Source: an uncultured Psychroserpens sp.
GTDB taxonomy: Bacteria; Bacteroidota; Bacteroidia; Flavobacteriales; Flavobacteriaceae
Direction: 5' to 3'
DNA length: 64,000 nt
Assembly: GCF_947500255.1 (NCBI RefSeq)
Contig: NZ_CANMRL010000003.1
Coordinates: 248,001-312,000 of the forward strand
The translations under genes were made by a program, and so were the position numbers. Below the pieces are notes generated by a model, which was not told the DNA's origin, made no database searches, and worked only from the letters and a program-made list of their open reading frames with translations. The stretch's first letter is position 1. Each line of letters starts with the position of its first letter. Positions 8,325 through 16,646 of this stretch are shown here, piece by piece.

Positions 8325-9443
8325 ATGAAATTTATAGTATCCAGTACATATTTACTTAAACAATTACAAGTTTTAGGAGGTGTTATCAATAGTTCGAATA
8401 CACTACCGATTTTAGATAATTTCTTATTTGAGTTAAAAGACTCAAAACTAACAGTTTCGGCAAGTGATTTAGAAACTACAATGTCTTCAAGTTTAGATGT
8501 TGAAAGTGATAACGATGGTAGTATTGCATTACCAGCACGTTTATTACTCGATACTTTGAAAACGTTTCCAGAGCAACCACTAACCTTTGTGGTTGAAGAT
8601 AACAATACCGTTGAGATTAGTTCTAATCATGGTAAATATGCCTTGGCTTATGCAGATGGCAATGAATTTCCAAAAGCTGTAGAATTGGATAATCCAAGTA
8701 CAACTACAATAGCTGGTGATATTTTAGCTACTGCTATAAGCAAGACCATCTTTGCAGCAGGTAATGATGATTTACGTCCTGTTATGAGTGGTGTCTTTTT
8801 TCAATTCTCTACTGAAGGTTTAACATTTGTAGCAACCGATGCTCACAAATTAGTTAAATATACACGTGGTGATGTAAAAGCAGATCAGGTTGCCGAATTT
8901 ATAATGCCAAAAAAGCCTTTAAATCTTTTAAAAGGAATTTTAGCAGCAAACGATGAGGCTGTTACTATTGAGTATAACGATTCGAATGCTAAATTCACAT
9001 TTGAAAATTCTGTGCTTGTTTGTCGTTTAATAGATGGAAAATACCCTAATTACGAAGCGGTTATTCCTAAAGAAAATCCAAATAAATTAACTATAGATAG
9101 AACACAATTCTTAAACTCTGTTCGTCGTGTGAGTATCTTCTCAAATAAGACGACACATCAAATACGTTTAAAAATTGCTGGTGCCGAATTAAATATCTCT
9201 GCTGAAGATATCGACTACTCAAATAAAGCCGAAGAACGTTTAACTTGTGATTATCAAGGTGATGATATGCAAATTGGGTTTAACTCACGCTTTTTAACTG
9301 AAATGCTCAATAACCTAAACTCTGATGAAGTGCAACTAGAAATGAGCTTACCCAATAGAGCTGGTATCTTGACTCCTATTGATGGTTTAGATGATGGTGA
9401 AAAAGTAACGATGTTAGTGATGCCTGTGATGCTAAATAACTAG
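8325..9443 (+). CDS. dnaN: DNA polymerase III beta subunit (sliding clamp)
   Basis: Replication clamp. The MKFIVSSTYLLKQLQVLGG start, SNTLPILDNFLFEL, the central VMSGVFFQF / FVATDAHKLV segment and the end LVMPVMLNN are clear beta-clamp features. The 372-residue length is standard. I start at the ATG at 8325, because the 17 codons upstream in frame are not clamp-like and overlap the promoter box. No dnaA is adjacent, as is common in this phylum. A strong terminator follows. Confidence 0.96.
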   Translation: MKFIVSSTYLLKQLQVLGGVINSSNTLPILDNFLFELKDSKLTVSASDLETTMSSSLDVESDNDGSIALPARLLLDTLKTFPEQPLTFVVEDNNTVEISSNHGKYALAYADGNEFPKAVELDNPSTTTIAGDILATAISKTIFAAGNDDLRPVMSGVFFQFSTEGLTFVATDAHKLVKYTRGDVKADQVAEFIMPKKPLNLLKGILAANDEAVTIEYNDSNAKFTFENSVLVCRLIDGKYPNYEAVIPKENPNKLTIDRTQFLNSVRRVSIFSNKTTHQIRLKIAGAELNISAEDIDYSNKAEERLTCDYQGDDMQIGFNSRFLTEMLNNLNSDEVQLEMSLPNRAGILTPIDGLDDGEKVTMLVMPVMLNN

Positions 9444-9465
9444 TCACAAAAAACATATATATTAC

Positions 9466-9498
9466 AAAAGCCAATGACCTCTAGTTATTGGCTTTTTA
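9466..9498 (+). terminator. rho-independent terminator after dnaN
   Basis: Stem 9466-9478 pairs with 9484-9496 (AAAAGCCAATGAC / GTTATTGGCTTTT, one G-T wobble) around a five-base loop, followed by T's. Confidence 0.85.
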
Positions 9499-9510
9499 AT
9501 TTTCATAATT

Positions 9511-9882
9511 ATGACAAGAACATCCATAGCAAAGCGCTATTTAAAGTACCTTGAACATGGTGACATGGAGCGTATTGTTGATTTATTTTCTGAAACTGGA
9601 ACTGTATCTTCACCACTTTATGGTGATCAACCTGCGAATGCGTTTTATGCATCTTTACAAAACGATACGAATTCGTCGAAACTAGAGCTTAAAGGCATTT
9701 TTGATGATCATCAATCAAACAAACTCGCCTTACATTTCAATTATCATTGGGTTTTAAAAACAGAGGCTACAGTCAATTTTGATGTTGTAGATATCATTTC
9801 CTTTAATAAGGAATTAAAAATCGATCACTTGCAAATTATCTATGATACTGTAGTTAGTCGACAATTGATTAATAACACATAA
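9511..9882 (+). CDS. NTF2/SnoaL-like fold protein
   Basis: 123 residues. The start AKRYLKYLEHGDMERIVDLFSETGTVSSPLYG and the later strands with a VVDIISFN-KELKIDHLQIIYD ending fit the cone-shaped NTF2-like fold used by steroid isomerase/SnoaL-type proteins. Specific function cannot be assigned. It is isolated by the dnaN terminator upstream and a convergent neighbour downstream. Confidence 0.7.
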   Translation: MTRTSIAKRYLKYLEHGDMERIVDLFSETGTVSSPLYGDQPANAFYASLQNDTNSSKLELKGIFDDHQSNKLALHFNYHWVLKTEATVNFDVVDIISFNKELKIDHLQIIYDTVVSRQLINNT

Positions 9883-9890
9883 ATTATGAT

Positions 9891-10670
9891 TTATGAAGTG
9901 CCTGCAGGAATAAAAATTGATTTAATTCTATCAATAACACCTTGAAGCATACTAAACAATGCATCTGACGAAAATCCTCCAATGAGCGCCAAGACACTTT
10001 TATTGAATAAGTTAACATTGTCAGGATTAGTGATATACACAGATAAAATTTCAGATAAAACTAAACCTGCAATAATACCAAGTACTATTTGAGCCATATA
10101 TTCTATGGATTCCTCAGGTAATAATGTTCCTTTTTTTAACGAACTGCTTACATTTTTTAATAAATAAAATACGACACCCAAACCTGAAATAGCACACAAA
10201 TAACCAATATTTAAAAGCAATTGTTCTCCATGGTTATTCATGATTCCTTTATCGAGTGAATCATTGTTTACTGCAGATGATGTTCCAGTAATAATGAAAA
10301 TTGCCAAGAATACCAGTGCCAAAATAATGAGGTTTCTAACTAATGGCAATCGACTTAATATCATTTTACTATTATCTTCTGAATGTAAGTTTTTAGTATA
10401 CTTAATAGATTTTGGTGTAGCAGGTGCAACATTTTTACACAATAAATTATGAGCATTAATTAGATCATCAACACTACTGTTTTGAATAAGAGAATTAACT
10501 TCAGTATTTATAGTAATTCCATTGTAAACTGCATAAGACAACATATTATTTATTTCAGCACTTAGTTCTTTAATAATGTCTTGAGAAATACCTGGTTTTG
10601 TTGCGTCTGAAATTTTATCAACTTTAGGTTTAACATTAGATGAAGAAGATGTAGAAACAGTTTTGGCCAT
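9891..10670 (-). CDS. multi-pass membrane protein of unknown function
   Basis: 259 residues. A Ser/Lys-rich N-terminus precedes a soluble helical part to about residue 110, then four hydrophobic helices (roughly 113-132, 152-170, 190-208 and 222-240). I do not recognise a family. The composition and low-complexity start (SSSSNVKPKVDK) suggest a cytosolic N-terminal region followed by a membrane domain. It has no close operon partner. Confidence 0.6.
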   Translation of the reverse strand: MAKTVSTSSSSNVKPKVDKISDATKPGISQDIIKELSAEINNMLSYAVYNGITINTEVNSLIQNSSVDDLINAHNLLCKNVAPATPKSIKYTKNLHSEDNSKMILSRLPLVRNLIILALVFLAIFIITGTSSAVNNDSLDKGIMNNHGEQLLLNIGYLCAISGLGVVFYLLKNVSSSLKKGTLLPEESIEYMAQIVLGIIAGLVLSEILSVYITNPDNVNLFNKSVLALIGGFSSDALFSMLQGVIDRIKSIFIPAGTS

Positions 10671-10770
10671 AATTTAATATTTAAATGATGTCCTAAATTA
10701 ATAAGTAATAGTATTAAAAAACCAAGTAAAAACACCCAATTACTTTTGTGCGTGTATATACTATAACTAA

Positions 10771-10800
10771 AAAACGCTCACTTAAAAAAGTGAGCGTTTT
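10771..10800 (-). terminator. rho-independent terminator after the DUF4870-like gene
   Basis: Thirteen-base perfect stem (10771-10783 with 10788-10800, AAAACGCTCACTT and complement) around an AAAA loop. Read on the - strand it ends in a T-rich run downstream of the gene at 10823. Confidence 0.85.
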
Positions 10801-10822
10801 CATTTATCCCTATGTAAAATAA

Positions 10823-11158
10823 CTAACTAATAAAATTAAGAGATAAAGGATATCTTGGTGATTCTCCATGACTTGCTCTAATAGCGTTTATAATTGGAAA
10901 AATAAACGATAGTATACCTAATACTATTAATCCAAAAACGCCAACTAATACAAATACTAAAGGAATACAAATTAAACTATATACTAATACGCTCAATTGA
11001 AAATTGACGATATTTTTGCCTTCTTGATCCATTCTATACACATTTTCTTTTTGAGTAGCCCAAATGATCAACGGAACTATAAGTCCGCCAAATCCAGTTA
11101 AAAATGTAAGCAACTGACTTAAATGTGTAAGTACTATAAGTTGATTATCTTGTCGCAT
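10823..11158 (-). CDS. DUF4870/Tic20-like small membrane protein
   Basis: The segment LTHLSQLLTFLTGFGGLIVPLI followed by WATQKENVYRMDQEGKNIVNFQLS is the hallmark of DUF4870 proteins. There are three to four hydrophobic helices and an ARG-less C-terminus. I prefer the ATG at 11158 (MRQDNQL, 111 residues), because the signature begins just after it. The upstream ATG at 11182 would add eight residues. Function is unknown in the whole family. Confidence 0.75.
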   Translation of the reverse strand: MRQDNQLIVLTHLSQLLTFLTGFGGLIVPLIIWATQKENVYRMDQEGKNIVNFQLSVLVYSLICIPLVFVLVGVFGLIVLGILSFIFPIINAIRASHGESPRYPLSLNFIS

Positions 11159-11249
11159 TGTGATGATGTTTTGATTGAACACCTATTGGACGCAAGTCTT
11201 CTTAAAATGTTACAGTTCCTCCTCTCTTTTTAACGAAAAACGTTAAATA

Positions 11250-11834
11250 TTATTTTTTTATTACGCTGAAAAATAACTCATTCCCTTGTCGATGAGAAAT
11301 AGAATTGTAACACAACTCCATTGTTTTAATATGAAAGATGTCTTTAAAGTAAGGTAGATATAGTGTTTTGTTTCCACCAAACGGTGGTTTATCATCATGT
11401 AAAGGTTGATTAAATAATAATCCAACAAGTTTACCTTTATCAACTAAAAGCTCACTCATCTTCGACACATATTTTGACCGAAGGCTTGGATCAAGCGCAC
11501 AAAAAAACGTTTGTTCCAATATGAGATCAAAAGGCATATCTAAGTCAAAAAAGTTAGTTTGAATTAAATGGTCACTAGGAAATTTAGGTACTCTTTTCTT
11601 AATATTATCAAGAGCTGTTTTTGATAAATCAATGACATAAACATTGGTAAATCCTTGATTAAATAAATATTCGGCTTCATAAGAATTACCACCGCCAGGA
11701 ATTAAAATGCGTATAGATTTATCTTTGAGTTGGTCTATATAAGTCTTTATTGGTGGAGACACTTCTCCTAAATCCCAACGGTCCTCATTATTTATATATC
11801 GGTTATCCCAGTAGGACGCATCCAATTTTTCCAT
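11250..11834 (-). CDS. TPMT-family SAM-dependent methyltransferase
   Basis: 194 residues with the thiopurine S-methyltransferase-like start ASYWDNRYINNEDRWDLGEVSPPI, the SAM-binding glycine loop ILIPGGGNSYEAEYL and the motif DLILEQTFFCALDP. Bacterial members methylate small thiol, selenium or tellurium compounds or halides; the substrate here is unknown. The ATG is one base from the stop of the upstream TauE-like gene, so the two are co-transcribed. Confidence 0.85.
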   Translation of the reverse strand: MEKLDASYWDNRYINNEDRWDLGEVSPPIKTYIDQLKDKSIRILIPGGGNSYEAEYLFNQGFTNVYVIDLSKTALDNIKKRVPKFPSDHLIQTNFFDLDMPFDLILEQTFFCALDPSLRSKYVSKMSELLVDKGKLVGLLFNQPLHDDKPPFGGNKTLYLPYFKDIFHIKTMELCYNSISHRQGNELFFSVIKK

Positions 11835-11835
11835 G

Positions 11836-12636
11836 CTATAATAGTTCTTTTAGAATAATATAGACACCCATAATTAGTACAAACGATCCAAATCCTTTTT
11901 TTAATTTTTTACCATTAATAAAATTGGAAAGATAAGTCCCAATAAAGATCCCAACTACAGAAATAGCTGTAAATATGAGTAAAAATGCCCAGTCTATATC
12001 TAGATTCTCAATGTCGCCAATAAAACCTATTAGGGACTTCACTGCAATAATTAAGAGTGATGTTCCTACAGCTTTTTTCATTGGTAATTTTGCCAAAAGC
12101 ACTAATGCAGGTATAATAAGAAACCCTCCTCCTGCACCAACAATTCCAGTTAATACACCAACAACAAAACCTTCAATAGTGATTAACGGATAATTAAATT
12201 TTACATCTTCAGAAGATACGTCTGTAGTTACTTTCCTTTCTTTTATCATTGAAATTGAAGCCAATAACATAACAATAGCAAAAAAAACCATAATAGCTAC
12301 ATTCTTGGTCAGAGTAAAGTCTCCAATAGTAAAAATTTCCGATGGGATTGCTGGCACTAAAAACTTTCGTGTAAGATACACAGCAATAAATGCTGGGATT
12401 GCAAATACAATAGCAGTTCTAAAGTCTACCAACCCCTTTTTAATATTCTGAAATGTACCAAAAACAGAAGACACTCCTACCACAAAAAGTGAATAAGCTG
12501 TTGCTGTAACTGGGTTTATAAACATTAAGTATACCAGTATAGGAACAGTTAGAATTGATCCTCCTCCTCCAATTAACCCCAAAACAAGGCCAATTAAAAG
12601 AGCTCCAAAGTATCCTAAAACTTGTGAGATTTCCAT
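11836..12636 (-). CDS. TauE/SafE-family sulfite/anion exporter-like membrane protein
   Basis: 266 residues and about eight transmembrane helices arranged as two similar halves. Both halves carry the family's glycine-rich entry: GLVLGLIGGGGSILTVPILVYL near the N-terminus and GVLTGIVGAGGGFLIIPALVLL in the second half. The family moves sulfite, sulfoacetate or other organic anions. Pairing with a TPMT-type methyltransferase suggests sulfur-compound handling, but that is inference. Confidence 0.88.
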   Translation of the reverse strand: MEISQVLGYFGALLIGLVLGLIGGGGSILTVPILVYLMFINPVTATAYSLFVVGVSSVFGTFQNIKKGLVDFRTAIVFAIPAFIAVYLTRKFLVPAIPSEIFTIGDFTLTKNVAIMVFFAIVMLLASISMIKERKVTTDVSSEDVKFNYPLITIEGFVVGVLTGIVGAGGGFLIIPALVLLAKLPMKKAVGTSLLIIAVKSLIGFIGDIENLDIDWAFLLIFTAISVVGIFIGTYLSNFINGKKLKKGFGSFVLIMGVYIILKELL

Positions 12637-12698
12637 GAACGCAAATCTAATTATAAATTATAACTAGTTTGCACTTAAAATTAGATTTCCGAATAAAA

Positions 12699-13706
12699 CT
12701 ATTTGGTAGTTTCTCTTAAGATAAGATTAGTCTTTATTGTTTTTGTCGTTTTCTTGGTGGTTCCTTTATCCTTTAAACGATTTAAAAGTAATTTGACCGA
12801 AGCCTTGCCTATATCGACAGTATGCTGTGAGATAGTTGACAGTTTTGGATTGGTGAATTGAAGTACATTCTCATCTGAAAATCCAATTATGGACAAGTCT
12901 TTTGGTACATTATAATTTAGTTTTAGCGCCTTTTGAAGAGCAATGACACCTGAGGTGTTATCAATAGAAATAATACCATCAACCGATTGATACTTATTGA
13001 ATAACTGATCAACACCATCTTCAATTGATTTATCGTTTTCAATCGTAATGATACTGGGTTCATTCTTATAATCAATGGATTCATTCAAAGCTGCCAAATA
13101 ACCATTAGTTCTAAGTTTACCAACGCTTAACTCATCAATATTACTCACAAGCACAATATGTTGTCGTCCTTCAGAAAGTAAATGCTTAGTTGCTTCATAA
13201 GCTGCTCCAAAATCATCTATAATAACCTTATCACAATTAATATCTTCAGAAACCCTATCAAATAATACTACTGGAATATCTTTTTGTAATATCTCATTGA
13301 TATGGTCGACATTATTAGCCACTTGAGTTTCTTCTGCCAAGGATAAGATAAAACCATCAACACTACCATTAGATAATAATTGGAGGCTATTGATTTCCTT
13401 GGATTGCATTTCATTTGAAACACAAGTAATAATATTATAGCCTTGTTTACTGGCCTGCATTTCTATGGCATATAGTGCTTTTGCAAAAAAATGATTAAGA
13501 ATATTAGGAATAATTACGCCAATCGTATTAGTTCTACTGTTTTTAAGACTTAAAGCCAACTTATTTGGTTTATAGTTTAAAAACTTAGCAAGAGCCTTTA
13601 CTCGTTCTATAGTGTCAGGGCTAATTTCGTCGCTATCATGCAATGCCTTTGATACTGTAGAAACAGACACATTTAATTGCTCAGCTAATTGTTTTAATGT
13701 TACCAT
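12699..13706 (-). CDS. LacI-family transcriptional regulator
   Basis: DNA-binding helix-turn-helix at residues 2-22 (TLKQLAEQLNVSVSTVSKAL) with the hinge-helix region to about residue 56. It continues into a periplasmic-binding-protein-like sensor domain (TIGVIIPNILNHFFAKAL, later DGIISIDN and LSIIGFSDENVLQFTNPKLSTISQ). Its 335 residues are typical. It stands at the downstream end of the glucan locus, oriented like it, and probably senses a sugar from that pathway. It is separated from the binding-protein gene by a terminator, so it has its own promoter. Confidence 0.9.
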   Translation of the reverse strand: MVTLKQLAEQLNVSVSTVSKALHDSDEISPDTIERVKALAKFLNYKPNKLALSLKNSRTNTIGVIIPNILNHFFAKALYAIEMQASKQGYNIITCVSNEMQSKEINSLQLLSNGSVDGFILSLAEETQVANNVDHINEILQKDIPVVLFDRVSEDINCDKVIIDDFGAAYEATKHLLSEGRQHIVLVSNIDELSVGKLRTNGYLAALNESIDYKNEPSIITIENDKSIEDGVDQLFNKYQSVDGIISIDNTSGVIALQKALKLNYNVPKDLSIIGFSDENVLQFTNPKLSTISQHTVDIGKASVKLLLNRLKDKGTTKKTTKTIKTNLILRETTK

Positions 13707-13813
13707 AAAATTAAAAATAAGAAACGTATAATTCCGATATAAAAATAATTGCTTTTATTTTGATTAGAAAGGGATATTTCAATATAATCATTTAACCATT
13801 TTGACACTAATAA

Positions 13814-13850
13814 AAAAGCCACATTGCAACTAGCAAATGTGGCTTTTAAA
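13814..13850 (-). terminator. terminator after the T9SS binding-protein gene
   Basis: Stem AAAAGCCACATT 13814-13825 with AATGTGGCTTTT 13836-13847. The stem can extend by GC pairs across a one-base bulge. Reading on - gives a T run after the stem. It separates the upstream binding protein from lacI. Confidence 0.8.
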
Positions 13851-13870
13851 AAATATTAGTTAGTTAAGCA

Positions 13871-15385
13871 TTATTTTTTAACCAATTTGATTGTCTTGCT
13901 TCCAGTAGCAGAAGAAATTTTTGCAAAATATAATCCTGCTTTTAAATTTGATCCATCAATCTGAGTTTCATTTGCATTTGGAGTTACATTAACCACTTGC
14001 TTTCCTAAAACATCATAAATTCGAATAGATTCGATATCTTGAGTACCTATAACCGTCCAATTGTTTGTTGTTGGATTAGGGAATACAGAAAACTCATTTC
14101 TAGTAAATTCTTCTGCACCTAAAGTGTTAGAAGTACTAAAGAATATATTGTCAAAATAAACCTCTCCATTTCCATCAAATTTCCATTGGAATATGTCATT
14201 TAAATCATAAGTACCACTAGACGGTGTATGATCTAAGAAGTGTTGTAATGGAATAAATACACTCTGCCAAGATCCAGTTACAATTGGAGAATCTGGAGTA
14301 GGACCACCAAATCTATATCTAGGTTCTTCAGCAGCTCCACCACCAATTCCAGCTGTGGCATCAATTAGGAAGAAATTAAACTCAGTAGTTGTAGTTGCAT
14401 AATAGTTTAAGTGTACAAACTGATAACCTCCAGCAACTAAATCTTCAGCATCCCATTGTGCTCCATAGAAAAAGAAACCACCACCTTCAATTCTTCCGGC
14501 ATTATTTCCATTCATTTCAATATCCACTTCTGGAACTCCTACATTACCAAATGCATAGAAGTTAAAATTTCCAACACTACTTCCTGGTAAACCACTATAA
14601 ACATAAAGATCTGTTCCAGTAGAAGGAAATTCTGGAGCAGCCATTGTAGGACCTGCAGGTGGACAAGCAGGGCAAGAAGCACCACCACAATCTACACCAG
14701 TCTCATCTTGATTTTGGATTCCATCATCACAGGTCTCAGGACATGTTGGACAATCAGGGCCTCCACAATCTACACCAGTTTCCATACCATTTTGAACACC
14801 ATCCATACACGTTGGTTCTGGAGCACCTACTTGAACAATATCATCAATATAGTACGTGCCTGATTCAGTAACCAAAACACCATCACCAGCAGGACCTTCA
14901 AGTGCTGGGTCATAATCTGGTTGTATTACCAAAGTAGAATACTGTTCCATACCTGTAAGACCTGGTTGATCAGAAAAATCGAATGTTACTTCTGTCCATG
15001 TATTCGCATTAGTAACCACAACATCTCTATTGTAAGTTGGCTCTCCGCTTAATCCTATTTGAATTTGAAATCTTAACTGAAGATTAGCTTTCGTTGACCA
15101 AATTTTCATCGTGAACGATGTTCCATTCGCTAAATTAATTAAAGGTGATCCAGGTGTTTCATATCCAAAACCTGCAAACCAGTTAGCTCCAACAAGTTTA
15201 TCTACTTGTAGTACTCGAGCAGACATATTTCCTGCACTTACATCTGGATTAGCAATATTAGCAAAACCTAAAGTACCAAATTGAAATGATGCAGTCGTCG
15301 TTGTATCTTCATAATCGAGAGGCAAAGATTGCCCAAACGTAATAGCCGATGCTAATAAAAAGATTAAAAATGTAATTTTTTTCAT
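13871..15385 (-). CDS. T9SS-secreted carbohydrate-binding-type protein with tandem Cys-rich linker
   Basis: Signal peptide 1-18 (ends TFGQ). Residues ~20-190 form a beta-sandwich module ending in YIDDIVQ. Residues ~193-245 hold two tandem copies of a C-DG-QN-ETGVDCGG-CP-C motif, a disulfide-rich linker seen in flavobacterial glycosidases. A second beta-sandwich follows (~250-420, ending VYFDNIFFS), then a T9SS sorting tail (FSVFPNPTTNNWTV, ending KTIKLVKK). No catalytic domain is visible, so a secreted glucan-binding role is inferred from locus context. Its upstream region carries the 11 bp-pitch octamers also found at the other two operons. Confidence 0.8.
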   Translation of the reverse strand: MKKITFLIFLLASAITFGQSLPLDYEDTTTTASFQFGTLGFANIANPDVSAGNMSARVLQVDKLVGANWFAGFGYETPGSPLINLANGTSFTMKIWSTKANLQLRFQIQIGLSGEPTYNRDVVVTNANTWTEVTFDFSDQPGLTGMEQYSTLVIQPDYDPALEGPAGDGVLVTESGTYYIDDIVQVGAPEPTCMDGVQNGMETGVDCGGPDCPTCPETCDDGIQNQDETGVDCGGASCPACPPAGPTMAAPEFPSTGTDLYVYSGLPGSSVGNFNFYAFGNVGVPEVDIEMNGNNAGRIEGGGFFFYGAQWDAEDLVAGGYQFVHLNYYATTTTEFNFFLIDATAGIGGGAAEEPRYRFGGPTPDSPIVTGSWQSVFIPLQHFLDHTPSSGTYDLNDIFQWKFDGNGEVYFDNIFFSTSNTLGAEEFTRNEFSVFPNPTTNNWTVIGTQDIESIRIYDVLGKQVVNVTPNANETQIDGSNLKAGLYFAKISSATGSKTIKLVKK

Positions 15386-15718
15386 AGTTATATATATTAG
15401 AATTAGTAATTATTTAAAATTTGCATTCTGTATTTTTCATTTTCATAAATTTAAGTACTATATATTGAGATTATCATAAAACCCACCGCTACAAAAAACA
15501 TACAAAAGCAAATAATCTATTTTTTGTTTAATTATGTGTCTAAATCCGCTAAACAAAGCGAATTCAAGAGGTTTTAAAATATTAGCAAAGTCTTATTTAG
15601 CATTTTATTAACTATTGTGTTGTGGTAATGTTGTGTTTGTTTTTCGCTATATATTGCTTACTTTTCTGAATGTTGTACTTTTTAGCATTTATAATAGCTT
15701 TCCCATCAACCAATTGTT
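15386..15718. other. 333-base intergenic region: promoter region of the binding-protein gene
   Basis: AT-rich and without an open frame of gene quality. It holds the tandem octamers at 15618 and 15629. No convincing rho-independent terminator is visible after the GH17 gene whose stop lies at its right edge. Confidence 0.6.
15618..15636 (+). promoter_or_regulatory. tandem octamers, candidate operator (glucan regulon)
   Basis: TGTTGTGG at 15618 and TGTTGTGT at 15629 stand 11 bases apart. The 14-mer TGTTGTGGTAATGT is identical to 56577-56590 upstream of susC. Confidence 0.5.
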
Positions 15719-16627
15719 TTAAAATTTTAATTTTTCATGTTTATCCCAAAGTCCCCAATAGGCTCCAACATCACCTTCATCGCCAGTTTTCCATGACTCG
15801 TCAAATGATGAAAAATAAAATACATCAACATTAGCTTTGGCAGCCCATACTTGCGTATTGATAAAATATTTCATCGCATTTTCTTCAGAAGAAAATGCGC
15901 CCTTTAGGCTACCTCCCTCACTTGGCCAGCCAGTCTCAGTAATGATTACTTTTTTACCGTGTCCTGCATCTGATGCTTGCCCGAACATTTGTTGCATATG
16001 ATGCAGAGCACCATCAATATGGCAACCTTCCCAATACGGATAGCAATTACTGAGTATCACATCGCTAATCTCTACAAGCTGAGGGTGTACCGAAAACTCA
16101 TAATAAGCATCAACATAACCCACAGGAATATCTGGCAAAGCCTCTTTTACACGTCGTATATAGTCTAGCAATTCGTCTAGTGACAAATCGTTTCTATATA
16201 GTACTTCATTACCAACAGCAGCAATATCGACAACGCCTTCTTTTGCTAATTGAATTAGTGCTTCAATTTCTTTTTCATTGTCATCTTTATCATCTCCCAA
16301 CCAAGCACCAACTAGTGTTTTCATTCCATGTTTGTGGGCGATACGCGGAATATGTTCATTTCCTTCTATACAAGAAAATGAACGTATCCATTTCGAATAT
16401 GGTTTTAAAATCTTAACACGTCTTTCCACCTGTTCTTCGGTTATGACGTCGCCAGGTTCCTGACCATCTTCATACATACTAAAGCAGATGCCATGCATTC
16501 CTTTTTTAAGTGTTGCTCTCCACAACGTTTTTAATTCTTCTAATGAATATTTACTGAAATCAATTCCTGAGTGTTCTGTGAAGTTAATTCCATTATATGC
16601 GTGATATTCTTCGTCTCTATATGACAT
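15719..16627 (-). CDS. cytoplasmic GH17 beta-1,3-glucan hydrolase/glucosidase
   Basis: Glycoside hydrolase family 17 TIM barrel of 302 residues. The acid/base is E141 in AAVGNEV and the nucleophile E231 in IITETGWPSEGG, both in the expected motifs. No signal peptide is present (MSYRDEEYHAYNGIN), so it should act in the cytoplasm on imported beta-1,3-gluco-oligosaccharides. It is the last gene of the nine-gene operon, 19 bases after the MFS transporter gene, which fits import followed by cytosolic cleavage. Whether it is exo-acting or a transglycosylase cannot be told from sequence. Confidence 0.9.
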   Translation of the reverse strand: MSYRDEEYHAYNGINFTEHSGIDFSKYSLEELKTLWRATLKKGMHGICFSMYEDGQEPGDVITEEQVERRVKILKPYSKWIRSFSCIEGNEHIPRIAHKHGMKTLVGAWLGDDKDDNEKEIEALIQLAKEGVVDIAAVGNEVLYRNDLSLDELLDYIRRVKEALPDIPVGYVDAYYEFSVHPQLVEISDVILSNCYPYWEGCHIDGALHHMQQMFGQASDAGHGKKVIITETGWPSEGGSLKGAFSSEENAMKYFINTQVWAAKANVDVFYFSSFDESWKTGDEGDVGAYWGLWDKHEKLKF

Positions 16628-16646
16628 TTAAATTTTAAATTTATAG

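Noticed and set aside
8216-8605. A gene on - across the start of dnaN
   Set aside because: Antisense to the clamp gene with no domain; the dnaN protein and its promoter box explain the region.
14659-14871. His/Gln-rich open frame on + at 14.7 kb
   Set aside because: It is the mirror of the repeated Cys/Gly/Asp-rich linker codons of the secreted protein on -; the composition is an artefact of that repeat.
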